Assembly (NCBI GenBank): GCA_015501585.1
Contig: JADNRY010000101.1
Location: 1 to 64,000 of the forward strand
Origin: Rhodocollybia butyracea
Taxonomy: Eukaryota; Basidiomycota; Agaricomycetes; Agaricales; Omphalotaceae
DNA length: 64,000 bases
Direction: 5' to 3'
In this document: piece after piece, positions 46,677-58,572 of the stretch
How the letters are laid out: the number at the start of each line of letters is the position of its first letter
Position numbering within the stretch: the first letter of the stretch is position 1
The notes under the pieces: generated by a model
What the model was told of the DNA's origin: nothing
Databases searched by the model: none
Seen by the model: only the letters and a program-made list of their open reading frames with translations
Position numbers and translations under genes: made by a program

Positions 46677-49569
46677 ATGCGACTTATTCAGACCACTACT
46701 AAAGATCCAAAGCTTGTCTACTTTGCGAGTGAGGAACAGATACCAGAATATGTAATCCTCTCGCACGTATGGGAAGAAGAGGAAGTGACATTCCAAGATA
46801 TGCAGGATCTATCCAAAAGAAAGAAGCTGAAAGGGTGGTCCAAGATCGTGCGAGCGTGCGAGGTGGCGCGCAGTGAGGATTGGGACTACATTTGGATTGA
46901 CACTTGCTGCATTGATAAATCCAGCAGTTCCGAGCTCTCAGAGGCCATCAACTCGATGTACAGATACTACCGCAAAGCAAAAGTCTGCTATGCCTATCTA
47001 GCGGATATGCCGAGTGGCCTTTCCAGCAGGTCCGTCGACATGAGCTTCCGCACGTGCAGATGGTTCACGAGGGGTTGGACTTTGCAGGAATTGATAGCGC
47101 CGAAGAAAATTGTGTTCTACGCAAAAGACTGGGAGAAGATTGGGACTAAGGCGAGCCTGCAAGGGATTATCACAGATACTACTGGGGTCCCATCGCGTGT
47201 TCTGTTAGGGTGGGATTTACCAAGCAAGATGAGTATCGCAGCGAGAATGTCATGGGCTGCCGGAAGGATGACCACGCGCATAGAAGACAGGGCGTACTCG
47301 CTGATGGGCATGTTTGCCGTTTACATGTCTCCAATCTATGGCGAAGGAGACCATGCCTTCATCAGACTACAGGAAGAGATTTTGAAGGTATCTGATGATC
47401 ACACAATCTTTGCTTGGAAGACAAAGCGGTCTGGGTCAAAGTCCGGTGGGATACTCGCTACCAGTCCAGATGTGTTTGAAGCAAGTGGCGAGTATGAGCA
47501 ACTTGACAATGATTCTGACAACCGACGGCCAGGATAAAACTATTGAGAAACCCCAATTTTTGCAGCAACCCAGGGTTGCTCCGGAAACCCTAGGCCTCTC
47601 GAAAAGTCACTGATAGGGTTTCTGGTAGCCGGCCGCTGGCCGGCCGTGTTATTCTAGCGCTTGTCTAGCGCTAGTCCCGCAACCTTCGACGCGAGCTTGG
47701 ACGCGAGAGTTACTCGCAGCCTACTAGAAGGTCCAGGATATATTAAGACTTACTTACTGATAACACGAAGACTTGGAGGCTTTACAGAGAATTAAACTTG
47801 GCAAAAGCAGAGAGCTGAGAGAAAACTTCGTAGTACATAGAATATATCCAAGAACTTCGCAGTACATAAGTACTTATACTCTTGCTTATACTACATACCA
47901 ACTACATACACAAAATAGAGCTAAAAAATCAGCGTCCAGTAAGATAGAGAGAAGCTGCACTGCAGGTGTCATTCTGTGAGTCGAGGAGTCCCCTGACAAC
48001 TTACAAGTTGAATTCGAAACTTGAAGTCAAGCTTCTTTGACACTTTCAGCTATACTTAAGTTAAGGCTATACTAGTATCGACATTGAGGTCAATGACAAC
48101 ATTCCACTTTTGACCTTACGAGTCAGAAGATCTTGGAAAATGCAGTTCAGGCGAGTCCATGAATCGCTGCAAATCTCTGAAAAGATCTGGTCACTTCTCG
48201 ACAATTAGCCTTAGACAGACTCGGAAGTTGAACCAGGTTGTACCATTCTGAGCCTGTATGCCCGGTATTACTAATCCGGGGTCTGGCCGCAACAATCATG
48301 GGTTCCTGCATAGTCAAGGGGTTTCTCTGATGGGTTTCCGCGTGAGTTGTGGTTTCTCAATAGTTTTATCCCCGACGGCCATTCTCGATTACCAATATGG
48401 GCTTACTAGTCCACTTTCCCCTCTTATCCGTCATCGATCGGAAATCATCGATCACTTTAGCTCTTCTGAATTGTCATTGGCGGGGGACACAGAAGCCTCT
48501 GGCCATTCACGTGAAAAAGTCAGATCAGCACCAGTACGAGAGGGTTCGCTCGTCCATGCTCGAAAATGATGTACTGGCCAAGTATGGAAAAATCGAGTGG
48601 AGCCCGCAAGAACTATTGTTCAGGGCATGGGGTTCCGATCAGGATGGCTTCACACTTCAATCTCACCAGGTATCGTTCTTCTTTTCTGGTCAGGGCATTA
48701 GGCCTGTTGAACAGAGAAGCTCCTCGGGTGCTGCCACCAAAATCACTAATACTACTAGCATGGGAGTTTTTGATGTATATCGTCATTCGCCCTGCACCTT
48801 CCTCTTCAAACATGGCCCAAGCCACCAATCGTTCATTGTTGTGGCTGGGATTGATGGTGGCAACTTTTGGTTGGACCTTCTCCTTGGTTTCAAAGCCGAC
48901 AAGCTCAATCTAAACAATGTTCAGCAGTCTTATGAGAATGACAAGTGTGCAGAAATTTCACGCAAGGCTCTAGACAGGATGTCAAAATTTCTGACAGAAG
49001 ATGTAGCCATCCTCATTGAGGCACGACGCAGAAAAGCTTTCAACTATATGATCAGCATCTGCACTGTCAACAAAAATAATCTGACGGCGTTTCCCATTCG
49101 CACTTACGAGTATGCTTTTCATGTATCCTTCTCCAGCGTAATCAATGCTGGTTTCTCCTTACTTAAAGCATGTCCTAATTGTTGGGAGGCGTGCGCCGAC
49201 GATACCGCAAATCTTTTCTTGGATAATGGCAGTACCTCAGCCACTCTATGTTTTCAACATAAGCAGGATCGGCAAAGATTCGCGGTCACGTTTGGGTTCC
49301 GCGACAAAACCACATGGTCAGATGTTTTTTTTCTGAAGGACACAGAGTACGAGGAAACCGTGGAGGATATCTGTAACTCGTACCGCAATAACCAGAAACG
49401 AACTATGCGGATTAAAAGAGCCAATAACGGCCCAACTTTCCTATTCGCTTCCGACACTCTTGACTCGCATCTGGGGGAATTGACTGCAATGGTTAGCTCG
49501 CGTGTGCTTAGAGGTTCTTATAACCAGTACCGATCCGAGTTCGAAGTCATCAGAGGAAAAAAGCTTTAA
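46677..49569 (+). pseudogene. HET-domain incompatibility protein, split by an 840-bp insertion
   Basis: The 5' part (46,677-47,531) encodes a HET domain: VILSHVWEEEEVTFQDMQDL near residue 23 and WIDTCCIDKSSSSELSEAIN near residue 77. It is followed by the middle region usual in agarics (WFTRGWTLQELIAPKKIVFY; RIEDRAYSLMGMF; YGEGDHAFIRLQEEI). HET proteins act in non-self recognition after cell fusion and can trigger programmed cell death. At 47,532 an 840-bp element interrupts the gene. Beyond it, 48,382-49,569 continues in the same frame as the C-terminal region (FSITNMGLLVHFPLLS, TLALLNCHWRGTQKPLAI). Without the element and one target copy the frame is 680 codons with no intron. As it stands, the first frame stops at 47,535. 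The truncated product keeps the HET domain and might still act. Confidence 0.85.
47532..48371. mobile_element. Mutator-like non-autonomous DNA transposon
   Basis: 840 bp with a perfect 21-bp terminal inverted repeat that begins GGATAAAACTATTG, imperfectly extended to about 30 bp. Subterminal GAAACCC words recur on both sides. It is flanked by the 10-bp direct repeat CCGACGGCCA (47,522-47,531; 48,372-48,381). A target duplication of 9-10 bp is typical of Mutator-like elements; hAT elements give 8. It contains no transposase. A GCCGGCCGCTGGCCGGCC palindrome lies near 47,629-47,646. Confidence 0.93.
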
Positions 49570-50123
49570 TTAACCAACGGAGTTGTGCCGAAGACAGCGA
49601 CAGATCCCCAAGTAAACCATTTAGCGAAATGCAGGGCGCATATATCCAAGTAAATTAGGACAAGCAATCAGGGTGAACTTGGAGGAAGGGGGGTAGTGCA
49701 AACTCGAGACAACAAAATGGCTATAGTGTAACTATATATTCGAAACTTTGTATAAGTAATGATTTACCCAGTCAAAAGCACGGTCTTGTCGTCGCTCAAG
49801 GTTTTGAAGAAACCCCTGCTTTTGTGGTAAATCACCCGATCCTGAATCGTGATTTCTTCTGAAGATAGACGGAGTAAGAAGTTGAATATAAATCGCTTTG
49901 ACCTTTCCATTACAAGCCAGAAATGTAATACAATCGTAAAACAAATGTTAGGAAGGTCAACTGTAGAAAAAAATCTAGTAGATATATGCGTATCGTGTCG
50001 TATCGTACAAGTTAATCATGAATTCTCGTTGTGAATCCTTGGGATGCTAGAATGGAGAATAATTATGTCGGGTTAGATGATACAGTAACAATCCAGGGTA
50101 TGTTTGATGCGTTCGAAAAGACA
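49570..50123. other. Convergent intergenic region between the HET gene and the exchanger
   Basis: Both genes end towards it. Most of it (from 49,806) belongs to the duplicated segment, which continues into the exchanger's last exons. Confidence 0.6.
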
Positions 50124-50247
50124 TTAAACTGAGCTCGTGCACGAAGCGAGCGATGTAGGTAGATTAGAGCCTAAAACAACGGTTAGCAAAACATAGCCAA
50201 GAAGGTATCAAGAAATGGTTACCTGGATAAAACCAGAATGATACCGC
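49806..50247 (+). repeat. 3' end of the Ca2+/H+ exchanger gene, source copy of the duplication
   Basis: Matches 45,424-45,846 in direct orientation, with scattered substitutions and small indels. It overlaps the last two exons of the exchanger (TATCATTCTGG onward) and its 3' flank. The match ends inside an exon at about 50,247, which suggests that this is the source and the other copy the derivative. Confidence 0.85.
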
Positions 50248-53072
50248 AATCATAATGTATAAACCTATTCACATCGTCCAGCAATTAGGTGGTAAGAAAA
50301 AAGTACGCCTACTCACAGATGAGGATAGCTCCCTCCAGCCAATTCGATTTTCCATCTGCAACGACATGGGTCATTGTTTGCACTACAAGAATATCAGCAT
50401 GGCTACATCTCGTTTGCAAAGAGAATATACCTGAGATATACAGAACCTGTATAGCGGATGATCACTACTCATGCATAAGGGAAGAAATCACCGGACGTAC
50501 TAGAGACTCGAAAGGATCGAATAATAGCGCCAGAGGCTTCCCCATTGCCCAGCCCACTGTTACCATCAGCGGAATCACAAAAAGAGCGGTTTGCTGAGAC
50601 AAACGACAACTTTTGAGTTATCGCAGACCTTGCTGAAAAGGGACGGCGCTTACAATGGAAGAACCGACCGCAACACTGATACTAAGGGTTACCTGATCCT
50701 GTACAGATACACCGATCGCGTTGCCACATTCCGCGATAGACGAAACGGCAGGTAAAAGGACAAGCGCGACCCATTCTTTGCTAATCGTCATCGAGATTCC
50801 GTTCATGGCTTCGACCAGCCAATCCGCAATAAAGGCGACTCCCTACGAGTAAAAGTTTTAGTAACGACGGAACTTGCCCGCACAAAGGTTCAGACGTACA
50901 ACTGTCACAAACATCAGCGACACTACAGTCATGAACCAGCTCAACTGTGGTTGCTTATACGTCAGCACACTCCCGTTCGTGGACACCGGAGATTCTTCCA
51001 ACGGTATATCTGTGAATTTCTCCGGGTTCATGTCCTCGGTATCCAACGTAAGACCGGGGTGGTAGTTACTGTTGATCGTCGAGCCGCTGAAACTCCTGCT
51101 AGATCCTGAAAAAGAGGCGTGGTCGCTAGTTGCGCTCACTGAACGCGACCCCAGTGTTGACGGAGAGTTGACACGTCGCATACTTCCAGTGTGATCGGCA
51201 TCAACGAGGCGAACGGTAGTATCGAACATGGTAGCAGTATGAGGAGGCCCATTGTCCATAATAGTGATCTGCGAAGCGTTCGAAAACGTAGGCTGCGAAA
51301 TGTACGGAGTGCCGGGCTGCACGTGTGCCGAAGGGATACTGCTCTGACTACGTGAAGGAGATGGGGTGGAGGGAGGAGGAGGAGGGGCATCGGGCTGAAC
51401 ACCTTTAAACCATTTAGATACGGGATCATCGCTTTTGTCACTTCTGCCACCGGAAGAGTTGGAATGATTATGAGCCTTACGAAGCGTCAAAGTGTGGAAT
51501 ATGGCAGGTGTTTGTAGAGGTGCAGGTATGTTGATAGAAAGCCTCCGGCTTTTCTTCTGAGAATCCTGATAAAGATGTGTATGTGAGACCAGCTGGAAGA
51601 CGAGATAGAAACCGTATACTGTCGAATAAATTTAGCAAACGCAATCATTAATCTGATAAACAGATAAACATTGGCCATACTAGTGAGTAGAATGAGGGAA
51701 ACCTGATAAAAGCTGTCAACGACGCGCAAAGCTACACGAGATGTACGTACTGCGTGGCTCATGTTCAGAATGTTATTGCGCTGGTTCTGTGGAACATCGC
51801 TATCTCGATCGCCGCTCAAGGCGAAGTGATACGCCATAGGTAGTAGTAGAACTCCGACACTAATGCTCAAGAGGGACGAATGTATCTGGTTGGCGGCTAG
51901 TATAATGAACCTTGATAAGTCCTAAGTAACAGAAACTAAGCTTGACGACGTACTAGCATCGAAGCCTTGCTCGGAGAATTTCAATCCTCCTGCGAAGAAA
52001 CACAAGCCCAGGACAAGGACTATCCAAACAGGTGCCTTCGACAAGCCAGATCGTCAGAATTTGGGGGGTACTCACGAAGTTTTCCGAGAATGGAACCAAT
52101 AACTGTTCACAGATTAGCAACGAAACGGAGGTTTGGGCATGATTGAAACTCACGCGATGACTGGACTACGCGAAGTTCGCATTTTCGGAGAGCAGAAAGC
52201 TATTGATAAATTGATGGATTTTTGCTCAACGCTGTGGAGTGTCCACTTACCGCGACAACAATCTCCACACTAAAAGCAGAAGCGGAGTTCAATTAGGTAT
52301 CCAGAGAGATTAAAGGCGAGAAAGCGTACGTGTTGTTCTAGACAAAACCATCTGTTAAGAAATCACTCGATGATTGACACGATGGAAAACTGACCAGGCT
52401 TGCGTTCAAGAGCCCAGTTTTCGAACCTCCGATTCTCGCAGAGAGCTCTCGAGTCGTGACCTCATGCATCTTCCGAGAGTTCGGTCAGACATTGCACTGA
52501 CGTTAGATCTAGAATAATCGTACCTTGACCAAAGGAAGTAAAGCCAAAAGGCAGACTGAATGGGTCCGAGATAAGGAGGATTGGGCCGTACGAAAGAGAT
52601 AGTCACCCACATATAAACACTAATCCGTGGTATTCCTCCATAGCGAGACGGAATGTGAACTGATATGACTTAGATACAAACGACAGAGCCTACAGAGCGA
52701 ACATACCGCGACCGGGATAAGACAGAGCAGCACATTGAACCAGGAGCCAAACAGAAGAAGCCTCCACCCCTTGAAGATATATCGCCAATGGAATTTACGA
52801 TCACCCGCCCCGCCGTCGTCGCTTTCTCTACTGAATCCCGAAGGGCCACGAAACAGAGGTAAAGTATATCGCTTTTTGGAGTGATTCGATGATGGCTGCG
52901 AGTCTGTGCGCTCGACGAGGTCCAGCCTAGATTCAGACAAGGTAGTTGAGTAGCGAGGCAGCGCGGGTCCAGGAAATTGAGGTTGCGTGTAAGACATTGT
53001 ACTAGTAGAAGAAGGATAATATTTGAAAGTGCCGAATTCGTTGACTGGTATGATATTCGAATACCCGGCCAT
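50124..53072 (-). CDS. Ca2+/H+ exchanger (CAX/VCX1 family), vacuolar
   Basis: The gene has many short exons. From the start at 53,072 (or ATG 52,997) a polar N-terminal tail leads to FHWRYIFKGWRLLLFGSWFN. The first signature region reads MHEVTTRELSARIGGSKTGL, LNASL, VEIVVA, then ALRKCELRVVQSS and LVLGLCFFAGGLKFSEQGFD. A long hydrophilic Ser/Pro-rich loop follows (about 51,490-50,960). The second signature region reads ISKEWVALVLLPAVSSIAEC, GNAIGVSV, QTALFVIPLMVTVGWAMG, then ADGKSNWLEGAILIC and IAVSFWFYPG. The two acidic repeats (E in GN-VEI and in SIAECGNA) form the ion site in this family. Such proteins load calcium into the vacuole using the proton gradient. The end is at the TAA at 50,124. 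The loop is longer than in yeast Vcx1. Exon borders of the smallest exons near 52,260-52,420 are uncertain. Confidence 0.85.
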
Positions 53073-53338
53073 TGTCGTAAAGAGCGAGAGGTAGAGTACA
53101 AGAAAAAGAGGAAGATGGAAGGAAAGTGAGTAGTTGAAAGGAAGCTAGGATTTGATCGAATATATGCCGAACCTCCATTTGGAAAGCATATTACCTCATT
53201 TGGTAAATAATAGACTCCAGATAATTAGTAGTCTACAGTCAACGTAAGAGGAAAAACAAGGTTTACTAATAGCTAGTTACTCCTGATACAACATCTCTGC
53301 TACAAAGTACTTATCTTTATCCCCAATTGAAGATGCAG

Positions 53339-55072
53339 TTATGCTAACTCAACACGGGCACGATCATTGTTCCCCGAGACATTCAATCTCATTCCGTCCT
53401 GCTCGACGCATTTCAAGCAAGAATATACATATTCCAGCTCGGATTCTTTCCGATTCGGAAATCGTATGGTACATTCTCGCAAGCAGTCCACAGCGAAAAC
53501 TGGCCATTGATCAGTACCACGTTCAGAGCCAACAGGGCCCTTATATTGATAAGGACACCAGCGAGATTGAATCATTGCGATAACAACCGCGTCATCGAAA
53601 CTCTCCGAGCAGGAACTGAGTGTCAACGAGTATAACCGGGGCAGCATCTGGGGAAACGTATCCCCGACACGCAACCGTTCAATGAATCGTCTGGTTATAG
53701 GGCTAGATTCAAGCGAAACATCGGTGTCAACCAGAGTAAGATCGAGTAGAGTTGGCATGAGGATGAGGACGAGGACGAGGTTGGAATCAGACAGCGCAGG
53801 ACCCTCTATATGAAGAGTGGATAATTTGAAGGAAGAGCGATTTATGAATGCCACAAAATGGTCAAAATTCAGCCAGTTGCCGTCAGAGCCAACCTTCTGT
53901 CGTTGTAGATGAATGGTTTTAAGCGAGGGCAAAGTGAAAAAGGGAAATACGGAGCAATTGTCACGTAGTGTCTCCGATTTCACGTAATGGCCAGCAACGA
54001 CAGTCAGTGTCTCCAGCACAGAACTGAGTGAAACATTTTCCGGACAGCGATAATGACCACCATTTGAATAATACACAACAAGTTTTAGCGATATAAGCTT
54101 GGGAAACTTGTGAAATAATGTTTCGAGATCACTTTCGAGAGGGCGGAGTTCTAGATGAGAGAGGTTTTCAAGACAAAATCCTGTCACGTTGTGAGGATGA
54201 CAGCGAAAAATCAAACTCTTCAACTTGGGTGCACCACCAAGCACCGCAAGGTCATGTATTCCGGGTGTCTGCACGAACACAGTTTCTTCCAATAGAGGGA
54301 GAGAGGAGAACGTGTTTCTGAATAGGCGAGAACTGTTGTTGGAGAAGGTACGCCAGCGGTGCGCATGCTCCATCAGGCAGCTCACAACTGGACAGAGCCG
54401 CCGCTTTGAACCGTCAAAGATGAGGGGTGAATCTTTGAGTTGCATTGTGACAGACAATGGATATTGTTTGGATCGATTCAGGAAATTGTCCAGGGCGAAC
54501 AACACCTTCTCGTGCACTTGTCCATCAGGTTGATGTTTGCCGCATGCAACACTAAAGTAATCCAAACTTTGGTCGTACGACCATTCCAACGATATCCTCG
54601 ACCAGATACTAGGCAAAGAGAGAGCATTTCTGCGCCAACGGACACTGACACTGCTGATGGATAAAGCAGGTTTGCTTCTAAAATTCTGCGTAGAAGACTG
54701 TCGTCTATCGCCGACTCGAAAGTAATTCATGACGCAGCACTCATCAAAGATGCACTGCAATATTTCGTTTGGTAGCTTTTGTATTGGTGATAGAAAGTCC
54801 TGGAGATGGTCTCTGCAATCCTGTAAAAAGGATTGTTGTTTGTCTAGGAATGCTAATGCGCGACGAACGTCCATGTAGCGGATTTCGTCCCCACAAGAGG
54901 CAATATGACGCATTACGCTTTCGAGCAGCGTTGCAATTTTGTCTGGTTGGGAAATGGAAGGAACGCCAGATTCTGAGCAGAGCTTGTCGCAGATAAGGCC
55001 AGTGAGAGAAGGTTTATGTTGGTCAATCCGAGGCATAAAGATTTGTGCAGAGCAGTTTGAGCAAAGTGGCAT
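53339..55072 (-). CDS. F-box protein with N-terminal CxxC motif, intact
   Basis: A single open frame of 577 residues. It starts with a CSNC motif, then a coiled-coil-like helix (about residues 65-92) and the standard agaric F-box entry SPIQKLPNEILQCIFDECC at about residues 94-112. WRRNALSLPSIWSRI follows at about 150. The rest is leucine-rich and ends in a charged tail. Such proteins bring substrates to SCF ubiquitin ligases; the substrate is unknown. It shares layout with the broken gene at 60.9-63.2 kb (CxxC, coiled coil, SPIRRLPNELLMRVF) but not with the 30.4 kb family. No defects are seen. Confidence 0.75.
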   Translation of the reverse strand: MPLCSNCSAQIFMPRIDQHKPSLTGLICDKLCSESGVPSISQPDKIATLLESVMRHIASCGDEIRYMDVRRALAFLDKQQSFLQDCRDHLQDFLSPIQKLPNEILQCIFDECCVMNYFRVGDRRQSSTQNFRSKPALSISSVSVRWRRNALSLPSIWSRISLEWSYDQSLDYFSVACGKHQPDGQVHEKVLFALDNFLNRSKQYPLSVTMQLKDSPLIFDGSKRRLCPVVSCLMEHAHRWRTFSNNSSRLFRNTFSSLPLLEETVFVQTPGIHDLAVLGGAPKLKSLIFRCHPHNVTGFCLENLSHLELRPLESDLETLFHKFPKLISLKLVVYYSNGGHYRCPENVSLSSVLETLTVVAGHYVKSETLRDNCSVFPFFTLPSLKTIHLQRQKVGSDGNWLNFDHFVAFINRSSFKLSTLHIEGPALSDSNLVLVLILMPTLLDLTLVDTDVSLESSPITRRFIERLRVGDTFPQMLPRLYSLTLSSCSESFDDAVVIAMIQSRWCPYQYKGPVGSERGTDQWPVFAVDCLRECTIRFPNRKESELEYVYSCLKCVEQDGMRLNVSGNNDRARVELA

Positions 55073-56716
55073 GTTGGTCGTTCGCAGGTTAGGTTCATGG
55101 CAAACCCTGAAGGTTTCTCGCTTCCTAATCTATCATGACATCACGCCACCGTAAATAATGGCATCCGAAATTATCAAGGAGTCCCCGGCGTAAATCACGA
55201 TAGACCAAATTGGTTACAGCGATCTACAGCGATCCTGCCAATGAAAGGCTGATTTTGAAGCCTGGGAAAGTCCTTCATCTCCAGTGGGCAGAACTCGAAC
55301 AAGACAAACTCCTAAAATTAGACATATCTCACAGAGGAGTGTCAAGCTGGTCAATAGGTTTTATTAGAGTTTGCTGGGGAGCTCGCTTGTTGGGGCAGTT
55401 TGAGAGGAACAGATCGATCAGGTGTTCACAAGGCCGCGTGACGTATCGTGCTACGTGACACTTATGACAGAGTGCCGTGAGCTGTGACACAATGAAGGAA
55501 CGAACTTGAAGGAAATTACGCAGGTCGTACATATGGGCCGAAAGTACTTCATCTTGGATGGGTACTCCAGCTGTGACATCGTAAATGCTGGTGACGTGTG
55601 ACATACCAAACCAGCTCGTTAGTATTCTGCACTCTCACGCCGCAACACAAGAGTCTGTTTATAAACCGCTTGTCGTGTTGAGAGAGCCTCACGAATGGTG
55701 GAGCTCATTTCCGTGGGACATGATAGGTTGTGAATCTTTTTGGAACTTTTAGTTTGACACATGTATACTATCCTGCATATGTTCCATATTTAATTCGAAG
55801 CCAGTACTACATACCTTGAAACAGTTTCATGTTCCCAGACGCTTCGTGATAATCGAGGCATCTCCATCCCCACATCTTGGTATGCATCTTGTCGACCCAA
55901 TAGTACGGGGTCTTGCATAGCCTACTCGCAAGGAGTATGCACGACAATCTTCTCTCCACAGGGGCTGATACCGCTTGAAGGACTCTTCTATGAATCACTA
56001 CAACGAACTGTCTAATTTTGGCCCAATTCCCACCTACGTCGAAAATCAAAATTGAAGGTGCTGCGGCTTTGTTCAGACTCAACGCCTCGGGGTTTTTCCC
56101 GGTGACTGCTTTCATAAGGTTCAGTAACGGCTTAGGAGCTCAAAACCAAATGCATGCGTGCTTTGTGCGGAGAAGATACGATGGATCATGGCCATGAGTC
56201 TGGTATTGCATGCTTGATAATTCTCGAGCTTTAAATACTACCGACCCCATTTCACGAACTCCTGGTAGCGGCTCTTCTTCCCAACTGCTTTGAAGCTGGT
56301 ACATCGAATTATTTTCCATTCTTGTGCCCATACATACCTTTACACCAGTTAAATTGCGCCAAGCCAGCACGTTAGTTGTTGAAACGTAACTTGTCCTTTC
56401 ATTCATTATTTGAGTAAGACGAACGAATGTCACTTCCTTTCATTAGACCAGAGCCGATTATGAATATCCAAGCGTGTATAAACTTCGGGTCCACAGCCGA
56501 ACAGCGACATACTTGAGTGGCCAAATAAAGTGAATATTCCGTCTGTTAAGTCAAAAGCAATCGTTACATTGTTTTAGAGGGAACCAGTTTGGAGCCAGTC
56601 TATGGTTCCTACTAGTATTATATGTATATATATCTGTTGAGTCGTAAGTCCACTTAAGCAACTGGTCGTACGAATCCAATCGCGTATACTTACTTATATC
56701 ATATCGAGATCATCTA
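55073..56716. other. Gene-free or weakly coding stretch
   Basis: Three minus-strand open frames (55,329-55,604; 55,807-56,115; 56,140-56,433) of 91-102 codons have no recognisable domain. The last two could be pieces of one gene, but I cannot join them convincingly. Confidence 0.35.
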
Positions 56717-58167
56717 TCATGCGTCATATCCCTGCGGATTTGCCTTTTGCCATCTCCATAAATCGGCGCACATCACGTCCAAAGTCCTTGGTGCGCTGAA
56801 CCCGAGTTCAGTCTGGGCAAGAGTGGGTTCGGCGATGAGGTATGGAACGTCGCCGGCTCTGCAAGGTTATGGGATTAGTACCGGCAAGTCAAGCGGAAGG
56901 ACGCAGGACGCAGGTTATTGGGGTAACGATAGAAGGACAAGAGACAGACGTACCGCCTTCCAATAACTTCTGTCCTAAACTGAAACCCAGTTGCCTTCTT
57001 CATCGCTTCGACGATCTCTAACACGCTGACGCCTATACCTTTACCAAGGTTGTACGCTTTGAATTTGGCATCACCCGGTCGACGATCTTTACCGCCAACA
57101 ATATCAGTCCGTGACTTGAACACCCTCTCATTCAACTTTCCCTCCTCATCTAACGCCTCCAAAGCCAATACATGACCCCTGCCAGATCCAACACATGTAG
57201 GTAATCCCGCACACATGTCCCATCTACTGTGGGATAATCGTCCCCAAAGACCTTCAAGATCGACTTTTCATTGGCAGGATCGCCATTACCGATCCGGCCT
57301 ACAGCAATATGCGCTAAGAGCGGTAACAAGTTCCCTGGTCTGCCTTTGGGGTCTTCGCCGACGAGACCCGAAGGGTGCGCGCCTGCGGGGTTGAAGTAGC
57401 GGAGGGAAATGGCCTGGAAAGGAACTGATTTTCCGTCCATCGTACTCGTGCACAGATCTTCAATCATCCACTCGCACGCCACTTTCGTCTTTCCATATGG
57501 GCTTTCTGGTTCTCTTCTTGTCGTCTCTTTTATAGGTATCTCTGGAGGGGTACCATAGACCGTTGCAGAGCTGGAGTAGACGATTCGACGACAGCCCCAT
57601 TGGGTCATTACTTGTAAGCTGGGAGCAATGAGCAAAATTGGGAAATAAACGAAGTTTAACACTCACAGACTCAACGTTGCCGAAACGTTATTAGCATAAT
57701 ATGTTAGCGGTATTTGTGTCGATTCACCGACAGCTTTGAAGGCCGCGATGTGGACTACGCCCCATATGCCGCCTTGGCCATAGAGAGAGAAGATTTGATT
57801 GACGGATGAGGAAGAGGTGAGATCCGCAGTGTGGGCGTCTATCTTTGTTGATTCCACTTCGGATTCTGTAGGGTCTCGATTTAGAGAAGATTTGAGCTCA
57901 GAAAGTGCGAGCGCAGAGACGCGGGAAAGAGACGCGGGGAGAGAGTTGTGGTGATTGTCGATAGAGATTACTTTGTACTGGCCGGTCTTGATAAGGGTGT
58001 AGACCACATGAGAGCCTGTAGCACGACATTTAGGATTTAGCAGGTAAGAAGAGTTATATGTGCTCACCGATGTACCCAGCTCCTCCAGTCACCAGTACTT
58101 TCTGTTTGCTCGATCAACCCTTCATCAACTGCGAAAATTTCAAACGCACCTTCAACTCGAATGGCAT
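56717..58167 (-). CDS. UDP-glucose 4-epimerase (GalE/Gal10 epimerase part), one-base frame break
   Basis: Five exons: 58,167-58,150, 58,101-58,068, 58,015-57,667, 57,618-56,954 and 56,859-56,717, all GT-AG. The NAD-binding motif [16 protein letters not shown] spans the second intron. Further marks are [14 protein letters not shown], the catalytic region YSSSATVYG with SPYGKTK (YxxxK), [20 protein letters not shown], and the C-terminus [17 protein letters not shown]. The enzyme interconverts UDP-glucose and UDP-galactose in the Leloir pathway. There is no mutarotase domain as in yeast Gal10. At about 57,180 one base is missing: after DLHVLDL-type sequence the frame must shift to read [15 protein letters not shown]. 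All else is intact, so this is either a sequence error or a recent loss-of-function change. Confidence 0.9.
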
Positions 58168-58572
58168 TGTTGGACTTTATTGGATTTTTCTTGGCGGCGA
58201 TAATCAAAAAGCTTTTCTAAATCTCTGAGCTGGCGAAGTGAAGGCGGAAAAAAGAAAAATGAGTATCTATCTGGCGATCAAAATTGTTCTCACGATTATC
58301 GATCCTCTCGTTCCGTTGCATCCGTTGGCCGCATGTAACGCGTACACGAGAACAAGCAACGCTGATATTTACACAAGTCTCGAGCGTACGTTGAGGCTTC
58401 AGATAGCTCCACGTATTTGACGAAAAGATGTTGGTGTTTACATATAAGTATCATGGTGAATGAAACGAGTGCTTATGTAACAGTTTAATATTCAACCAGA
58501 GATAAGTTTTGGATAAGTTATTCATCGTACTCGACTAGGGCAAGCAGCGGAGACCGTCATCGCAACCACCTC
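58168..58572. other. Intergenic between adenylosuccinate lyase and the epimerase
   Basis: Both genes are on the minus strand; this is the epimerase promoter and the end region of the lyase gene. No other gene seen. Confidence 0.5.

Noticed and set aside
47532..48371. hAT element in the HET gene
   Set aside because: The target duplication is 10 bp and the ends lack the usual hAT pattern; Mutator-like fits better.
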